From the NCBI GenBank assembly GCA_002221725.1, contig NJFT01000072.1, positions 108,374-172,373 of the forward strand: a stretch of DNA of 64,000 bases. Reading direction: 5' to 3'. This stretch comes from Scedosporium boydii. Lineage: Eukaryota; Ascomycota; Sordariomycetes; Microascales; Microascaceae. The notes under the pieces are model-generated. The model was not told the origin of the DNA and ran no database searches. It worked only from the letters and a program-made list of their open reading frames with translations. Both the position numbers and the translations under genes were made by a program. Shown in pieces: positions 23,165-36,327 of this stretch (within the stretch, counting starts at the first letter, position 1; every line of letters starts with the position of its first letter).

Positions 23165-24657
23165 ATGCCCAGAATACGCTCCTCGCGTCGAGCTCCCGGC
23201 TTGAAAGAGAGCGATTACGATCATGAGATTGGTCTTGTTGACGACGACGATGCACGCGACAGCCTTGCTGCTGCCACCTCCAGAGAGAGAGAGAGCCCCC
23301 CAGAGGTAGCCAGCCCAGATGTGGGGGGACCCTCGACTGCCCAAACTGGAAGCCATGCGTCATCCAGCCTCTCTGTCCCATCCGGCAAACCATCGCCGAT
23401 AGAGAGGGTTAGCGAGGCCCTCAATGCTAGCGCGGAGGCGCAGAGCCCGGAGTTGGAACCCGAAGAACAGCCAGGCAGGGGCCCATCCATAGAGATCGAA
23501 GGTGAGTTGTAAGAAACTGTTTAATGACCGTCTCACAAATCTGAGGAGGTCGAGGTCTGAATGTGCCGATTATTCTAGACGCCACGCCCAACGTCGTACA
23601 AACCGTATCGAGTAGGAATACTTTGTCCAAAACTTCAACAAAAGACCGGGAGGCTGTCATTGACATCCTGTATGAGAACGAGCGCGGTGGGTTCCTTTGC
23701 GGAATTCCGTTGTTCTCCTCGAAAGCACTGGGGAGCTTGGACCCGCCTCCGTGGACCAACGCTTTTCACAAAACCAGTCCCACGGATACGCAAACCACTC
23801 AGGTTCCAGATCCGACATGGGAATGGGCGTGGCCAGAATGGCGCGTCCACTTTCATGGCAAGGTTGACGAAGGCGGGTGGGAGTATTCGTTCATGTTCTC
23901 GAAGAAGTTCTCTTGGCACCGTCCTCGGTGGTGGAATTCCTTCGTGAGGAGGCGCGCGTGGATTCGAAAACGAGTCAAGAAGGATCTCGAGCTACTCGCT
24001 ACGACTACTACGGACCCTCACCTACTAAATACAGAGTACTTCACCGTCCGGTCGAGAGAGAGTCAGACCCACTCCCGCACGCGGAGCCGCGGAAGCAGCG
24101 TAGGCGGGGGAAGCAGAGCGAGTTTTGCCAGCTACCACTCCGAAGCCGAGTCCGCCTTCGACGTCAATGCTCATCAAATCGAGGATGTCGAGACGCTGCT
24201 CCACGTGCTGCGCAAGGCGAGGATCGACCGCGAGAAACTGGAAGCTGTGAGCAATTACCTCGAGCACGCCGGGCCCGATCTCCGGAACCTCGGGCACGAA
24301 ATGCATGAAGTTATGATCAATTTTGTGTTTCAGGCATCTCGGAAGATTTTGCTATCTAACCTTGCCCAAGCTTTGGACAAGACTGTCGCAGACCTCAAAA
24401 CTGAGAAGTCCCCTAGCCTAGAGGAGCGGAAGGCCAACCTCGAAGTTGCCATCCAGCACGCGGACGAGGAAGTAAGGAAACTAGCATATTGGAGTGATAT
24501 CAAGGGCATGGTGGAAAGCGGGAAATCGGCTCATGGCGTTCAGGAAGAAATGGGATGGGGAAAGGCATGGAAAGGCGTTGACCAGAGCGGCCCAGCGGGA
24601 CCGCAAAAGGGTGATGGCGTAAGGCCCAAGGACGGAGATGAAGATATCCCTCCGTAG
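23165..24657 (+). CDS. Dysferlin-domain protein, Mug65/Spo73-like
   Basis: Exons 23165-23501 and 23579-24657 encode 471 aa. The intron (GTGAGT...TAG) splits a Gly-Asp junction in phase 1. Residues 1-112 are disordered and acidic. About 133-245 is a peroxin/dysferlin (DysF) region: IDILYENERGGFLCGIPLFS, then DPTWEWAWPEWRVHFHGKVD and GGWEYSFMFSKKFSWHRPRW, with the tryptophans typical of DysFN/DysFC. A helical C-terminal half carries a His/Leu-rich segment (VETLLHVLRKARIDREKLEA). I see no transmembrane helix, which separates it from Pex23/Pex24-type peroxins. It fits the soluble Mug65 (fission yeast) and Spo73 (budding yeast) group. Spo73 works in spore-membrane extension. A sexual-stage or membrane-shaping role here is inferred from family only. 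Confidence 0.87.
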
Positions 24658-25184
24658 AATGGCTGGGGTTTTCCAGCGACGACTGCACTTGGCACAGGAG
24701 ATACACGCATTGGAGCAGGATAACCTTGTTTCTTGGGACGGCAATATCCATGTACAACTACACTCATCCGAGACTCCTGCATCCATGATTTGGCTGGTGG
24801 CGGTGTTCATGGGTATTAATTGCTAATGGTAAGAATACTTTATACCTCAGTACTTCTGGAAAGACAGCTGTTAGTGGCACGTGATCCAATTCTTCAAGCG
24901 ACTTCATGATTAGTCATGACCCATTGACAGGGGTTTTCCGAGAACTCTAAGGAATTGAAGGCCAATGAACCAATGGGAGGGATTATCCGACTTTTTTTTC
25001 GTCGAAGTTTCTTAAAGCTCTTCTCTCTCAATCCCTCATCGCCGAATATACATACCATTCAGACTCAACATCCCGCATCACAATCGCTCGAAACTGTGGA
25101 TCCTGCCAAACCTCGCCAGTTCTACATCCTCCTCATACGATACATCCTACTCGTCGCAGATCAAGCATGCGATGAGTCTAGCCC
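24658..25184. other. Intergenic region with PPR-gene promoter
   Basis: Contains the 3' end of the dysferlin-domain gene and the promoter and leader of the PPR gene. No specific element recognised. Confidence 0.5.
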
Positions 25185-27704
25185 ATGCTCCGGGGAATTG
25201 AGGCACAATGGAGGCACCGTGTCTGGACCCTCGGGACCATGGCGCGGTCTGCCGTGTCGCCCTCCTTATGCTCCCGCTGCGCTGTTCGGCGGACCTTTAG
25301 AAGCTTCACTTCCCTGGCCGACGATTCGCGGGGTCCGCAACAAGCGCCTGCAGTGAATACATGGGATAAGCCTCCGAGCCTCGAGCCGACCCGGAACAAG
25401 TCGCTCCGAGTACCGAAGAACCGAGAACTGGTGCAGCCCTTGCTACAGTACCCCACGGCGAACGCCAAGGCGCGCAGCGAAACATCAGTGCATAGGAGCG
25501 TGGTGTCACAAATAATGCAGGAAGACCACTTGAAATCTAAAAACCTCAAGATTCCCTCGTGGAGGCAGACGTTACGCATGCTCGAGACCCGAACGCCGAA
25601 ACGAATTCACGGTTGGAAGAAACATGCGCTCAAGATCGTGATACCTCCCGAATATGTTGAACCCCTCACTACGAATATTGATAATAATATCTGGGATATC
25701 CATGACCGCACCAGTTGCGAGATTGAGTTATACAAGGGGATGGAGGGCGACGGTCGCTCTGCCCTTCTCTTATCAGGCGACGACGTAGTGGTTAACGATG
25801 CCGCCAACATAATAATGGGGGTGTGCGGCGGCGAGGCCTTGATTTTCTCGCCAGATCCCTCGAACCCCGATGCGTCACTACTTCGAGAAGACCCCGAGTT
25901 AGCGAAAGAGTTGTGCGTCTCCACCAAAATAACAGACCAGCCACGCCACCTTAGAAGGAGCCTAAGGAAGCCTTACATCTGGAACCATCGCGTGGAAGAC
26001 ATCCCGAAACCCCAGACTTGGGATCAGCACTCTTTCATGAAGTATATCCGTACCCTGGCCCTGGTGAAGCTGCGCCCTCACCGGGCCATCGAATTCTACG
26101 GCACCCCTCAAGCGGTGGACGAGGTGTTGATGGTCTTGATGCACGAAGCCTTCCGAGATAAATCTGCGCGGCACGCTATCACCGTGGCGGCCTACAAGCT
26201 GGCACTAGAATCCATAGAGGAACGAGGCCTCGCTTTCAGGCCGCACGCCCGCCGCCTTTTTACGCAGATGCAAATTCAAGCAATGCCCATGGACACCGAC
26301 GTGTTCGCCAAGTTTCTCTACGGATCTGCCAAAGCTCGGCACGTTAAGAGTTTTAACACGATGCTCGACTTCATGGCTAGCTATAACTGCGCTCCTAATT
26401 ATAAGACGTGGAGATATTTCCTCCAGATGGTGCCCGACGAGGTAGCGAAGAGAGAAATCGTGCGGTCAATGGACTCGATCGGCCTTCTCAGCAACCCCCA
26501 CTCAGTAAGCGACATCGTCAGGGAGCTCGTCGGCTTCGACATGTACCGCGCCGTGAAGGCCGGCCAATCCGCCACAGACTTTTGCGGAGAAATGGACGAA
26601 GCCTACGGCCCTACCTGGCCCTCGATCACCGCCCTGAATAGGATGCTTAATGTCTGCGGCCACTTTGGGCGGTTCGATATGTGCTTTGAGCTCCTCGACC
26701 ACTTTGAGAAGGTGTACAACAGATGGCCCGAGACGAATACGTACGCGACGCTGCTCAATAGCTTGCGTGTCAACTCCCAGTTCCCGCGGGCCGTCTCGCT
26801 CCTGCAAAGACGCGAGAGTCAACCGTGGGAGAAGCGATCATTCCACTTCGTGAGTGAGATGTTTTCCATAGCCTGGAGCTGCCGGCTTCCAAACGTCATG
26901 GCCGTCCTCTGGGCCTACGCCTGTCTCGAAGAATCGACGAGCTTCGCCATGAGGTTCAAAGTGTCCAGGCAGTTAGACGACCCCGGGTACCAAATGTCGC
27001 CTGAATTCCGAAAGGCCATGGTCATGAAGCTATATCGGTACTTCGCCATGCCCGGTTACCTACCGCGAGAGATCGAAGAATCCTTCGCCATGGAAATCGA
27101 GAGGTTCCCCGAACAGGAGGAGGACAAGGGCGCCGTCATCGCAAAGCTCATCCGAACGGTGTGGCACGGATTCAGCCCCATCCTCCCACTCTCCGTCATG
27201 ATCGAGAACGCCTGGGCCCTCGACAAGAAGCTCCTCGCCCTCCGCCGGGACTACGCCGACAAACCCGGTTCGCACGTCCTTTCTATCGCCGACTCGGAGC
27301 AGGAGAAGTTCCTTGAGATACCCATTCAAGGCGGAAAGGACAACAGGATGCGGAAGGTGATGACGATCCCGCTGACGACCCACGCAGTGTTCCACAATTA
27401 CCCCCGCGAGTGGTTCGACGAGCCGGAGAACTTCCCGGAGGTCGAAATCTCGCCTAGTCACTGCCGCATCCTACCGCGGTCGACTAACCCGACTCCGAAG
27501 AAACCCAGGACCTGGGTAACGCGATATAGGGATCGGTGGCCAGAGTTGCAGAGTGAACCGGTAGACGACCACGAGTTGGAAGATGGAGAATCATCAGAAG
27601 ACCGTGCAAAGCCATCGGAAACGGAGTCGTCCGGAGACAGTGTAAAGCCGTCAGAAACGGAGTTGTCGGGAGAGAGTGCAAAGCCGTCAGAAACGGGCGA
27701 CTAG
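25185..27704 (+). CDS. Mitochondrial pentatricopeptide-repeat (PPR) protein
   Basis: Single-exon frame of 839 aa. A second ATG at 25239 (residue 19) begins MARSAVSPSLCSRCAVRRTF, which is basic, Ser/Arg-rich and lacks acidic residues, so it is a good mitochondrial presequence. It is the likelier start (821 aa). Residues about 150-240 hold an unusual alpha/beta segment (LKIVIPPEYVEPLT ... SALLLSGDDVVVNDAANIIM) resembling a KH-like fold. About 320-640 contain helical-hairpin repeats of PPR type (FAKFLYGSAKARHVKSFNTM, TALNRMLNVCGHFGRFDMCF, TYATLLNSLRVNSQFPRAVS). PPR proteins bind organelle RNA and act in mitochondrial RNA processing or translation. The exact target cannot be told. The extreme C-terminus is a three-copy 12-residue repeat. 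The gene converges on the phosphatase gene. Confidence 0.87.
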   Translation: MLRGIEAQWRHRVWTLGTMARSAVSPSLCSRCAVRRTFRSFTSLADDSRGPQQAPAVNTWDKPPSLEPTRNKSLRVPKNRELVQPLLQYPTANAKARSETSVHRSVVSQIMQEDHLKSKNLKIPSWRQTLRMLETRTPKRIHGWKKHALKIVIPPEYVEPLTTNIDNNIWDIHDRTSCEIELYKGMEGDGRSALLLSGDDVVVNDAANIIMGVCGGEALIFSPDPSNPDASLLREDPELAKELCVSTKITDQPRHLRRSLRKPYIWNHRVEDIPKPQTWDQHSFMKYIRTLALVKLRPHRAIEFYGTPQAVDEVLMVLMHEAFRDKSARHAITVAAYKLALESIEERGLAFRPHARRLFTQMQIQAMPMDTDVFAKFLYGSAKARHVKSFNTMLDFMASYNCAPNYKTWRYFLQMVPDEVAKREIVRSMDSIGLLSNPHSVSDIVRELVGFDMYRAVKAGQSATDFCGEMDEAYGPTWPSITALNRMLNVCGHFGRFDMCFELLDHFEKVYNRWPETNTYATLLNSLRVNSQFPRAVSLLQRRESQPWEKRSFHFVSEMFSIAWSCRLPNVMAVLWAYACLEESTSFAMRFKVSRQLDDPGYQMSPEFRKAMVMKLYRYFAMPGYLPREIEESFAMEIERFPEQEEDKGAVIAKLIRTVWHGFSPILPLSVMIENAWALDKKLLALRRDYADKPGSHVLSIADSEQEKFLEIPIQGGKDNRMRKVMTIPLTTHAVFHNYPREWFDEPENFPEVEISPSHCRILPRSTNPTPKKPRTWVTRYRDRWPELQSEPVDDHELEDGESSEDRAKPSETESSGDSVKPSETELSGESAKPSETGD
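27604..27704 (+). repeat. Coding minisatellite, 36-bp period, about 2.8 copies
   Basis: Three successive units starting at 27604, 27640 and 27676 encode the Ser/Glu-rich phrase KPSETESSGDS, KPSETELSGES and KPSETGD at the end of the PPR protein. Units differ by a few substitutions and the last is cut short by the stop codon. Such arrays commonly vary in copy number between strains. Confidence 0.85.
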
Positions 27705-28701
27705 GCCCGTTTATTTCGTTTTCGTTTTGACCATTTTCTTCTCTCCCGTGTACAGTATAATCTCCCAAGAAGAAGAAAAAAAGAAGGAAAGTAGACTCGA
27801 TATACCCTTCAGTACTTACGTCTTTTTCTTTTCATTTTTCTATAAGAGAAGAGGGGACTATGTTGGCGGTTTTTTGTGTACATCTACGAGTTGCTGCATC
27901 TCCCTTTTCGCCCCTATTTTTCGTTTCCTTTTTTGTACTTTTCATGTTCTTTTACTGCATGTTTGACTATCAAGTCTTGGGGGACGAGGATGGATGCGTT
28001 ATATAGAACGGGCAGATAGTCATGTACGAGGAAAAAAGCTCTCAAAAGCCATTGATATTCGTGTTTTTCTATCCCGACGCGTGCTCAGAAGTCGTACTCC
28101 CCGGAGGAGATCTTTAGCATTCAAAAACAGCGAGCGACTTCGAGCATATCTTTCTCTCCTCCTACCCGGCGAAGTAAACAAGTTAACGAGAAGAGAAATT
28201 ACTCCAGAAACTGTGAGAACGTTTGCCCACCCCTTTTTTTCGTCCTTTCATCCAGGCATGCCCAGCAACTGCCAGAACCTACCTTGCCTGCAAACCCATT
28301 CCAACCTGAAAGCAACTTTCAAAATCATATAAAACGGGATGATGTATGACCCAAATGCAGGAAGAAGAAAAAATATATAACTAAAAGAAAAAGAAGACAA
28401 CGTCCCCCACAATCAACAATATACCATGACCAACATATCCAGCTAACATCCCATACCCTCCCCTACATTCTGACACATTGAGTGCAAACACCTACTCGCG
28501 CGCACACAGACAAAACACATGTATATAGGGGGGGCCGCCTATCGTTTAACAAGGGGGAAATAGTTTCAATCGCGAAAACCTCTCATATACCCGCCGCATG
28601 TCTCCGCAGCACCTTTCCATGAAACGAGTTTGCTTGATACGTTAGAAAACAAAACGAAAATAAAAAAGGGAAATCACAAAGACTCTGACGAAGTCCCTTC
28701 C
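27705..28701. other. Convergent 3' intergenic region
   Basis: T-rich and A-rich tracts suit two facing 3' UTRs (PPR gene from the left, phosphatase from the right). No gene is seen. Confidence 0.55.
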
Positions 28702-31241
28702 TCAGTCCTTCTTAACATCGTCCGCCTTGGGTTTCTCGGCGTTGGTTGCCTTCTCGCTGTCGGGCGTCTCCTTGCTACCGCCCGTGACTACGTCTGTCTT
28801 CTCGCCTTTCGTGACTTGGCTCTCCAAGTCTTTGTCCTCCTCCATTTGGTCAACCATATCGGAGTCGTCCGAAGAGTTGGGGTGAACTTCGGTGCCGTCG
28901 CCGAGGAAGATTACGCGACCTGGGAAGCCGGCTAGACCCAGAGATCGGGTCGTCCGTTGCTCCAAGTCCGTGTTGTCGTACCCGCTATCACTATCATCGA
29001 AGTTGTGATGAACGCCCGGGCCACGGAATTCAGCTGGGAAGGAGGAAAGACATCGATTAGCTTCACGTTCTCTTCCTCTTGAGTAAGAACCAACGCATGG
29101 TATAATATCAACGCAAGGGATATACATAGAATATAAAGTACTCCCAGAAAAGAAACCCAAACAAACAGCAATGACGAGGTTCAACGGGGCCAAATTGAGT
29201 ATCAGGGGTATAGGTTTACAAAAATAGACAGAAAAAGGGGGGGGGGGGGGGGGAAAACAAAATAAGAGACTCAATCGGCCATCTCCTTGGGGACGTTCAT
29301 ACCATATTCAGGGGGGGCGCAAGGTCCATCTCCGTTAGCCACCCGGCGGGCAACCTCCTCATACCACTCCTCCTTGGTGCGACCTCTGAGGAACCCAACA
29401 ATGATCATGGTCATGTTGTCACAGCCGACTCCTCCGGTCTCTGAGTTCGATGCGAGGCAGTTGTCCATCATGTTCTCACAGATCTTGTCGAGATCTTGCT
29501 TGGCAGCAATGCCGCGGCGGACGAATTCGACAACCGCCTGAGAAGACTGGCAGTCCCAAATACCTGGAGCACACATGTGAAATTAGTACGGCTGCGTCCT
29601 CGATCGAATCGTAGCTAGCAGGCTTGGAAACCCCCTCCTAAATATGGCATTCTTCTCAACATACCGTCACAAGCGAGAACGAGGAATTCATCATCATCGG
29701 TAAGGTCGTGAACGTCCACATCGGGGAAGGCTGTGACAATCTGTTCCTCCGGTGGGAGCTCAGCGCTCTTTTTGAACTCGAAATCTCCAATGGCGCGAGA
29801 TAGTGCAAGGTTTCCGTTAACTCGGCCGAAATCGACGAAGCCACCGGCAGCGGTGATACGATTCTTCTCGGCTGTTTGGCACAGAAGCGCATTCAAGTTA
29901 GCTACCTAGTCGCAGGACTTCTAGACGTGAGGAGGGGGGAATGGGAAAGGGGGGCCACTTGGTGCAAGCGTGACATTGCGGGCTGTCTAGGCAAGATAAG
30001 AAGGGCGGCCACATAGCCGGGTTGGAGAATTATGATCGTACTTTCAAGTTGGGGTTTGTGGTCCTGAGAGAGTGGCTTCGCACGTCCCTTGATGCCAATT
30101 ACGCCTCTCGAGTCACCGGCGTTGGCCTATCGCATCGAATCATCAGTCGGGATGAACATCGGGTGGGACGGGAGGTATCCGTTGGGGGCGAGGGTTAGCG
30201 GGTTCTCGAGGAGTGAACTAACAATGTAAACTTTATCGTTGGTAATTAAGCCCACGCACGCCGTGCAGCCAGAAACCTCGTCTTCATACTTCGGGTCTGT
30301 ATATGGTGAATTCGAGAGTTAGAGAAAAACAGACACGGAGGATTCGAATAAAAACATCCCAGTCAAAGCTCGCGAGCACGGACAAGGCGGCGGGATATTT
30401 GCATCAGCCGCAGCGCACACCCTGCCGACAACTCAACGAGCAAGGGGGATATCAAGGAACGAGCAAAGACAGAGGGGAGGAAAGCTAGCCGTACCCTTCA
30501 GGATCGCGGCGTCCGTGGCGAGAAAACCGTCCTTCAGCGCTTGCTCGTAGTTTTGAGACTTAAACGCTTCCTGCTTCGTCACGATGCGATGGATGTTCTC
30601 GCCGGCGAAAAGGGCGACCTTGTCACCACCGTGTCCGTCGAATACTCCAAAGAAGGAAAGTCGGGAGGCGTGCGCCTTCGCGTCATTGCTTTTCGCGCCG
30701 GCTAGTAGGTCGAGAATAGTGGTGTGTGCATCCTCCATACTAATCCGCCATCCTTGCATAGCAGAAACTCCGTAAAGGAGACGATCATCTTCGCCGCGAG
30801 CCGATGTCTAGAGAAAACGAGACACGGAAAACCGATTAGCATATGCATATGAAACGCGTTACGTCTTTTCTGCCTTCGTCTTTGAGCCTGGCGACGTTGA
30901 TACCAGGGTAGTCGTCGTCACGGCGACAATAGTGGGGGGAGTAAAGAAACGACGGAGGGGTAAGAGTGGGCCGAGCGAGGGGTAGATGAAGCCCAGAAAG
31001 GGCAAGCCATCGTCGGGAGACGGGGAAACGCGATCTCGACGCAGCAGGCGGCTTCGAAGAGCTCTATCGAAACAAAGGGCTCGGGAGCACGGCGCCTTGG
31101 GGGATTGAGGCGTGGATCAAGTGGAGGAGAGAGGTGTCCTCGTGAGGATGGGACACACAGCATGACATGGGTCCCCAATTGGCATCGAATAAAGGAGCAA
31201 CATACCTTCTCGACAACAGGCTCGGAAAGGGTTTGACCCAT
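28702..31241 (-). CDS. ptc2: PP2C-type serine/threonine phosphatase, Ptc2/Ptc3 family
   Basis: Seven exons on the minus strand: 31241-31206, 30807-30495, 30296-30223, 30126-30042, 29871-29665, 29563-29303 and 29033-28702, giving 435 aa with every junction in frame. The N-terminus [12 protein letters not shown] matches Ptc2/Ptc3 and has Gly2 and Ser6 as for N-myristoylation. Metal-site motifs are MEDAH (36-40), FDGHGG (68-73), the NAGDSRG block, ACDGIWD and [10 protein letters not shown]. This Mn/Mg-dependent phosphatase family dampens stress MAP kinase and DNA-damage signalling. The acidic tail ([20 protein letters not shown] onward, about 110 aa) is typical of filamentous ascomycete members. 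The last intron (29302-29034) is 269 nt, holds a 17-base homopolymer, and if retained would end the protein after ten residues in MNVPKEMAD. It could equally be called PTC3. Confidence 0.95.
29237..29253 (+). repeat. G17 run inside a phosphatase intron
   Basis: Seventeen consecutive G on the plus strand, that is C17 in the transcript, within the last intron of the phosphatase gene. Such a tract is prone to length change and sequencing error. Confidence 0.85.
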
Positions 31242-34200
31242 GGTGGACGGGACTAAAGGATGGCAGCAATGGCTACCACTGTGAGGTTATCGTCCAAAGG
31301 TTGGGCTGGTATGAAAGTTGAGGAGGGGTAGAGGGAAGAGAGGCGCGACAATAGGTCCCAAGGCTGAAGTGACTTTGGAGGAAAATTTTCAGTAGCTGTG
31401 CTCCGAGGCAAAGTCGCACAGTGGTGGGAATGTTGGTTAGTTTTACTTTGCAGAGGGGTGAGGGGCCTCTATTGCACCTTCCTCCTGTCAAGGAGAGAGA
31501 GAATGAGGGAAAAGGCAGGATCAAATGTGAGGGATCCAAGGTCTCTTTGAGCATCCAGCTGTTGGTTGGCAGTGTTATTTTAACAGATTTTTTGAGCAAG
31601 ACAATAGTCTTTCATTTGCATCAAATATGAGGCCTGGGAAACTTTGGAAAGGGTTTTCCTCACTTGCATCTAGTCTTGTTGGATTTTAGGAGAGAGTGCG
31701 TAGTATGAAGTGTGGGAGATGGGATAATGAAGTAATGGTGTAATGGTGAAATGGGGAAATGGGGAAATGGCTTGGGTTGGTTCCAGCTGGAGCTAAGGTA
31801 ATCTACTACTAAGATGTACGAAGGCAGCCTGGCAGGAGCGCAGTTCAATAGTGCAGCTGGAGGGGCTGACTTGTACGGTTGCAGTGGGCAGGTGGCAAGA
31901 AGTAGAGCCAGGCAGTACAATGAGCAGTATACTTGCTGCTGCAGCGGCAGCGGCAGCCAAGGCAGGCACAATGGAGGGGATTGCAAAATGTAAAAATGAG
32001 AAATGGGAAATAGGAAGGAACTTCTGAGAGGGCTCCAGTCGATGGGACCGAGTCACTTGTCACTGACTGAGAGGATGATGTCTCCATCAAGATTGATAGA
32101 TCAACAATGAATGATGCATGTTTCTCTCCAATCTGGGTACCTTCGCAAGTAAGTTGAGATTACTTACTCTCGCTCTTTATTTAGTACAGCCAGCACCTCG
32201 AAACAGTAATTAACGATTGATGTAGGACAATACCGGTAAGCGCAAGTCTGTATTCATTGTTCCAATTGTCCTTGGACTTCGAAGGTTTTGTTTGTTTCCT
32301 TTCATGTTGAATTCCCTCTTTGCGCTTGCTCTAATATCCCTCGTCGCATTCCCCTCTCTGAGGCTGCAAAACATTTGGCTAGCCAGGCCTGGTCAGGTAA
32401 TTAGCGCTCTTCAGTTCTCTGATCAGGCAGACATCAGCACAACCCTAGCTCCAGAGCCAGCCTCCTCGCCGGGTGAGATGCAATAAATTGATCGTTTCGT
32501 TTCAACGCCAGCTCACACCCCGCTGGGGTAAGTGTCTCTCGTTAGTATCAAAGCCTCAATGTTGCCTTTAGGGAAGCTCCTGATACGAATAAATGCCCTG
32601 ATTTAGCGCACATCGGCTGAGCCGTGGACCAGAAATCTAAACGGGGGTTCCCAATGTCACTGCACTAACATACAAAGAGGCAGGGAATAGGAGGAGGGTG
32701 CCTTGAGAGCGGGGTAAAATATTGACATTGGATCAATCAAGCTGGTCCCGCCAACACCACGGCTCAGACGCCGAACAATCAGTTCAGACAGAAGCTCGTC
32801 GACGAAGTACACCGATTTTATCTCGGTGATTCCTGGACCGCGTTCTAGTGTATCGCCTGGATTCGCCTAGATTCACAACAGCAGAACCCCGGTGAGAGTA
32901 CCCGTCGAATGGAGGAAGGATGAGCCTGGCAATCGCGTGGAGGGGCTAAGGGTAACTCCACTGAGATAGAGATGGTCCGTGGGGGCAATTCCTGGACACA
33001 TGGAGAACACATATGATTCTCCCTCGTATCTCGCCTTCATCTGTCTATCAGGCTCGCTCCAAACTCCCAAATCTATATGGTCCAAACCAACATTGAAGGA
33101 TTCGTCGGTTGTTATAATAGGATTCTACGATTGGGTCACACATGGAGAGTGTCTGAAGTTTTTGGGTGGTCGCGTGCCTACTTCGTACCCGTGCCGACTT
33201 CTTTGAGTCCGTCCATTCCCCGATGTGTTGATTGCCAACTTTGACGAAGTGTAGAGTATCTGTACCTCCTCCCCATCAAGGTGAGGGGGTTATGGCAACT
33301 CACTGAACGGCGACAACTAAATGGACAACTCGAGATTATCAAAATTAAGTAGCGACTTGGAAAAGGAACACTGAACACCATCAATTGATGGATTCAAGAC
33401 ACCAGACTTGAAATTTAGATATGGTCAGGTGCCTTTTAGTGGGGTTTTCAGGGCTCCAAAGAACCAAGCGCTGGGCTGGCTGAATGGCTGAACCTCGACC
33501 CGATTTCTAATTTTTCTCCCAACGGCATTGCGATCATTGATTTTGATTCGCCTCATCCTGGCACCCTGGCTGTGCCCTACAAAGTACGAAGTATATTAAG
33601 GTAAGCTGTGTGGTGTGTGGACTGGACAGCGGCAAAGAAGACAACGTCAAAGCAACATTGAACGCTGCAGTCGCCGCATCTTCATAGTCTGCAGTGCTTG
33701 GTCGCAAAGCCCACGGATAGCCCGGAGGTGCCCGTTGCCCATCCAGGACATTATCTGATGCAGATATAGCCCTACATTTGCCCTCTCTTTCCGAATACAG
33801 TTTCTGTTACACGCAACATGCAGAATGCTGGCTCGGAGCCTATCGGTTGATGTATAGTTCAGGGCCATCATACGCATGCCGACCTTGTTGGTCTTTACAT
33901 GCCCAGGCGCAGATGGCACAGATCAAGTCTGTTGGACATTGTGTTGAAGATTTGTGCCGAGATGCATGAGGGATGTAAACCCTAGCGCAGAGTTGATGAG
34001 CACTTTCTAGATATAATAGTATCGGTATTCAATTCCTACTTCCGACTCCAAGTCACTCGTTATCATCTACCCATGGTCGCTTAGGAGTACTCGAATCGGC
34101 CATTTCCCTTCCTGCGGCTTTCCCATTCCTGGTCACCGAGGTAGACCGAACCGAGTTCAAAGAATTCATTCATCACAAACGAATTGGGCGGGACAGGGAG

Positions 34201-35020
34201 GAGCAGAAGAATCCGCCAAAAGCACATGGATCGGCATTTCTGCCCAACTGAAGCCCTTGCGAGATGGCAATTATAGACAGACGAGGCCCACCTCTTAAAT
34301 CCGTGGTGCTTAAGCTCCGCGCAATATAGTGGAGGGGAGGGTAGTTGAGTTCAGCAAAAAATGCGGGGTAGGAAACTAAAAAAAATCCCACAACCCTTGC
34401 CGCAAGCATTGATCCCACGCGATGTCGTGTTTGAATGGACCCAGTCCATTGCCTTTGTACATGTAGCCACGGGAGAGCGACAGCATTTCTTCTCCTCTAA
34501 CAAGCTCGATGCATCCGTATCCGCCCGATAAAGAAGCCTCCGTATGTAGCTCTCCATGCTGAGAATGGCGGTCAGGATGCATATCTTTCTCGGAATTGCA
34601 CTCCCGGAATGCTCTTGTCAATCAATTGTAGGTTCTTCACAGCTCAAGGCCCGAAATATCACGCAAGTTTGCCGCCGAAAACATAATCTGCTCAGTTTTG
34701 CCCACTTCATCCTTCCAGAACCATAGCAAGTTTAGGGTCGGGCCAGTTCACTGCGTCGGGTGTACCGGATCATGCATGTTCATTAATATGTAGTACTATT
34801 CATACAAGTTATTTCAAAGTAACTTCAAAACATAAGAGGATTGTTGTAGTCCAGAGTCCCTTATTTTTCTCTTTTTTTCTTTGCAATTCGTGCGCTCTAC
34901 ACCCGTCTAAACCCATATAACGCCGTGCCTCTAAAAAGACATCAAGGAGAACGAAAAAGAAAAAAGACGAAAAAAACCACCGGTCGTCCCAGCTCGTAAT
35001 AGTCATTGCCCAACAACCCT
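31242..35020. other. Gene-poor intergenic region
   Basis: No gene recognised. It contains the phosphatase promoter at the left and the HEM2 3' region at the right. A short tandem array with an 8-9 base period (TAATGGTG then AAATGGGG units) lies at about 31725-31770. Perfect 9-mer copies occur at 33179-33187 and 33585-33593. CCAGGCCTGG occurs near 32384. Confidence 0.55.
31725..31770 (+). repeat. Short tandem repeat, TAATGGTG/AAATGGGG units
   Basis: Five to six imperfect 8-9 base units in a row upstream of the phosphatase gene, changing from TAATGGTG to AAATGGGG along the array. This looks like replication-slippage DNA. Confidence 0.6.
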
Positions 35021-36327
<1,307 letters not shown>

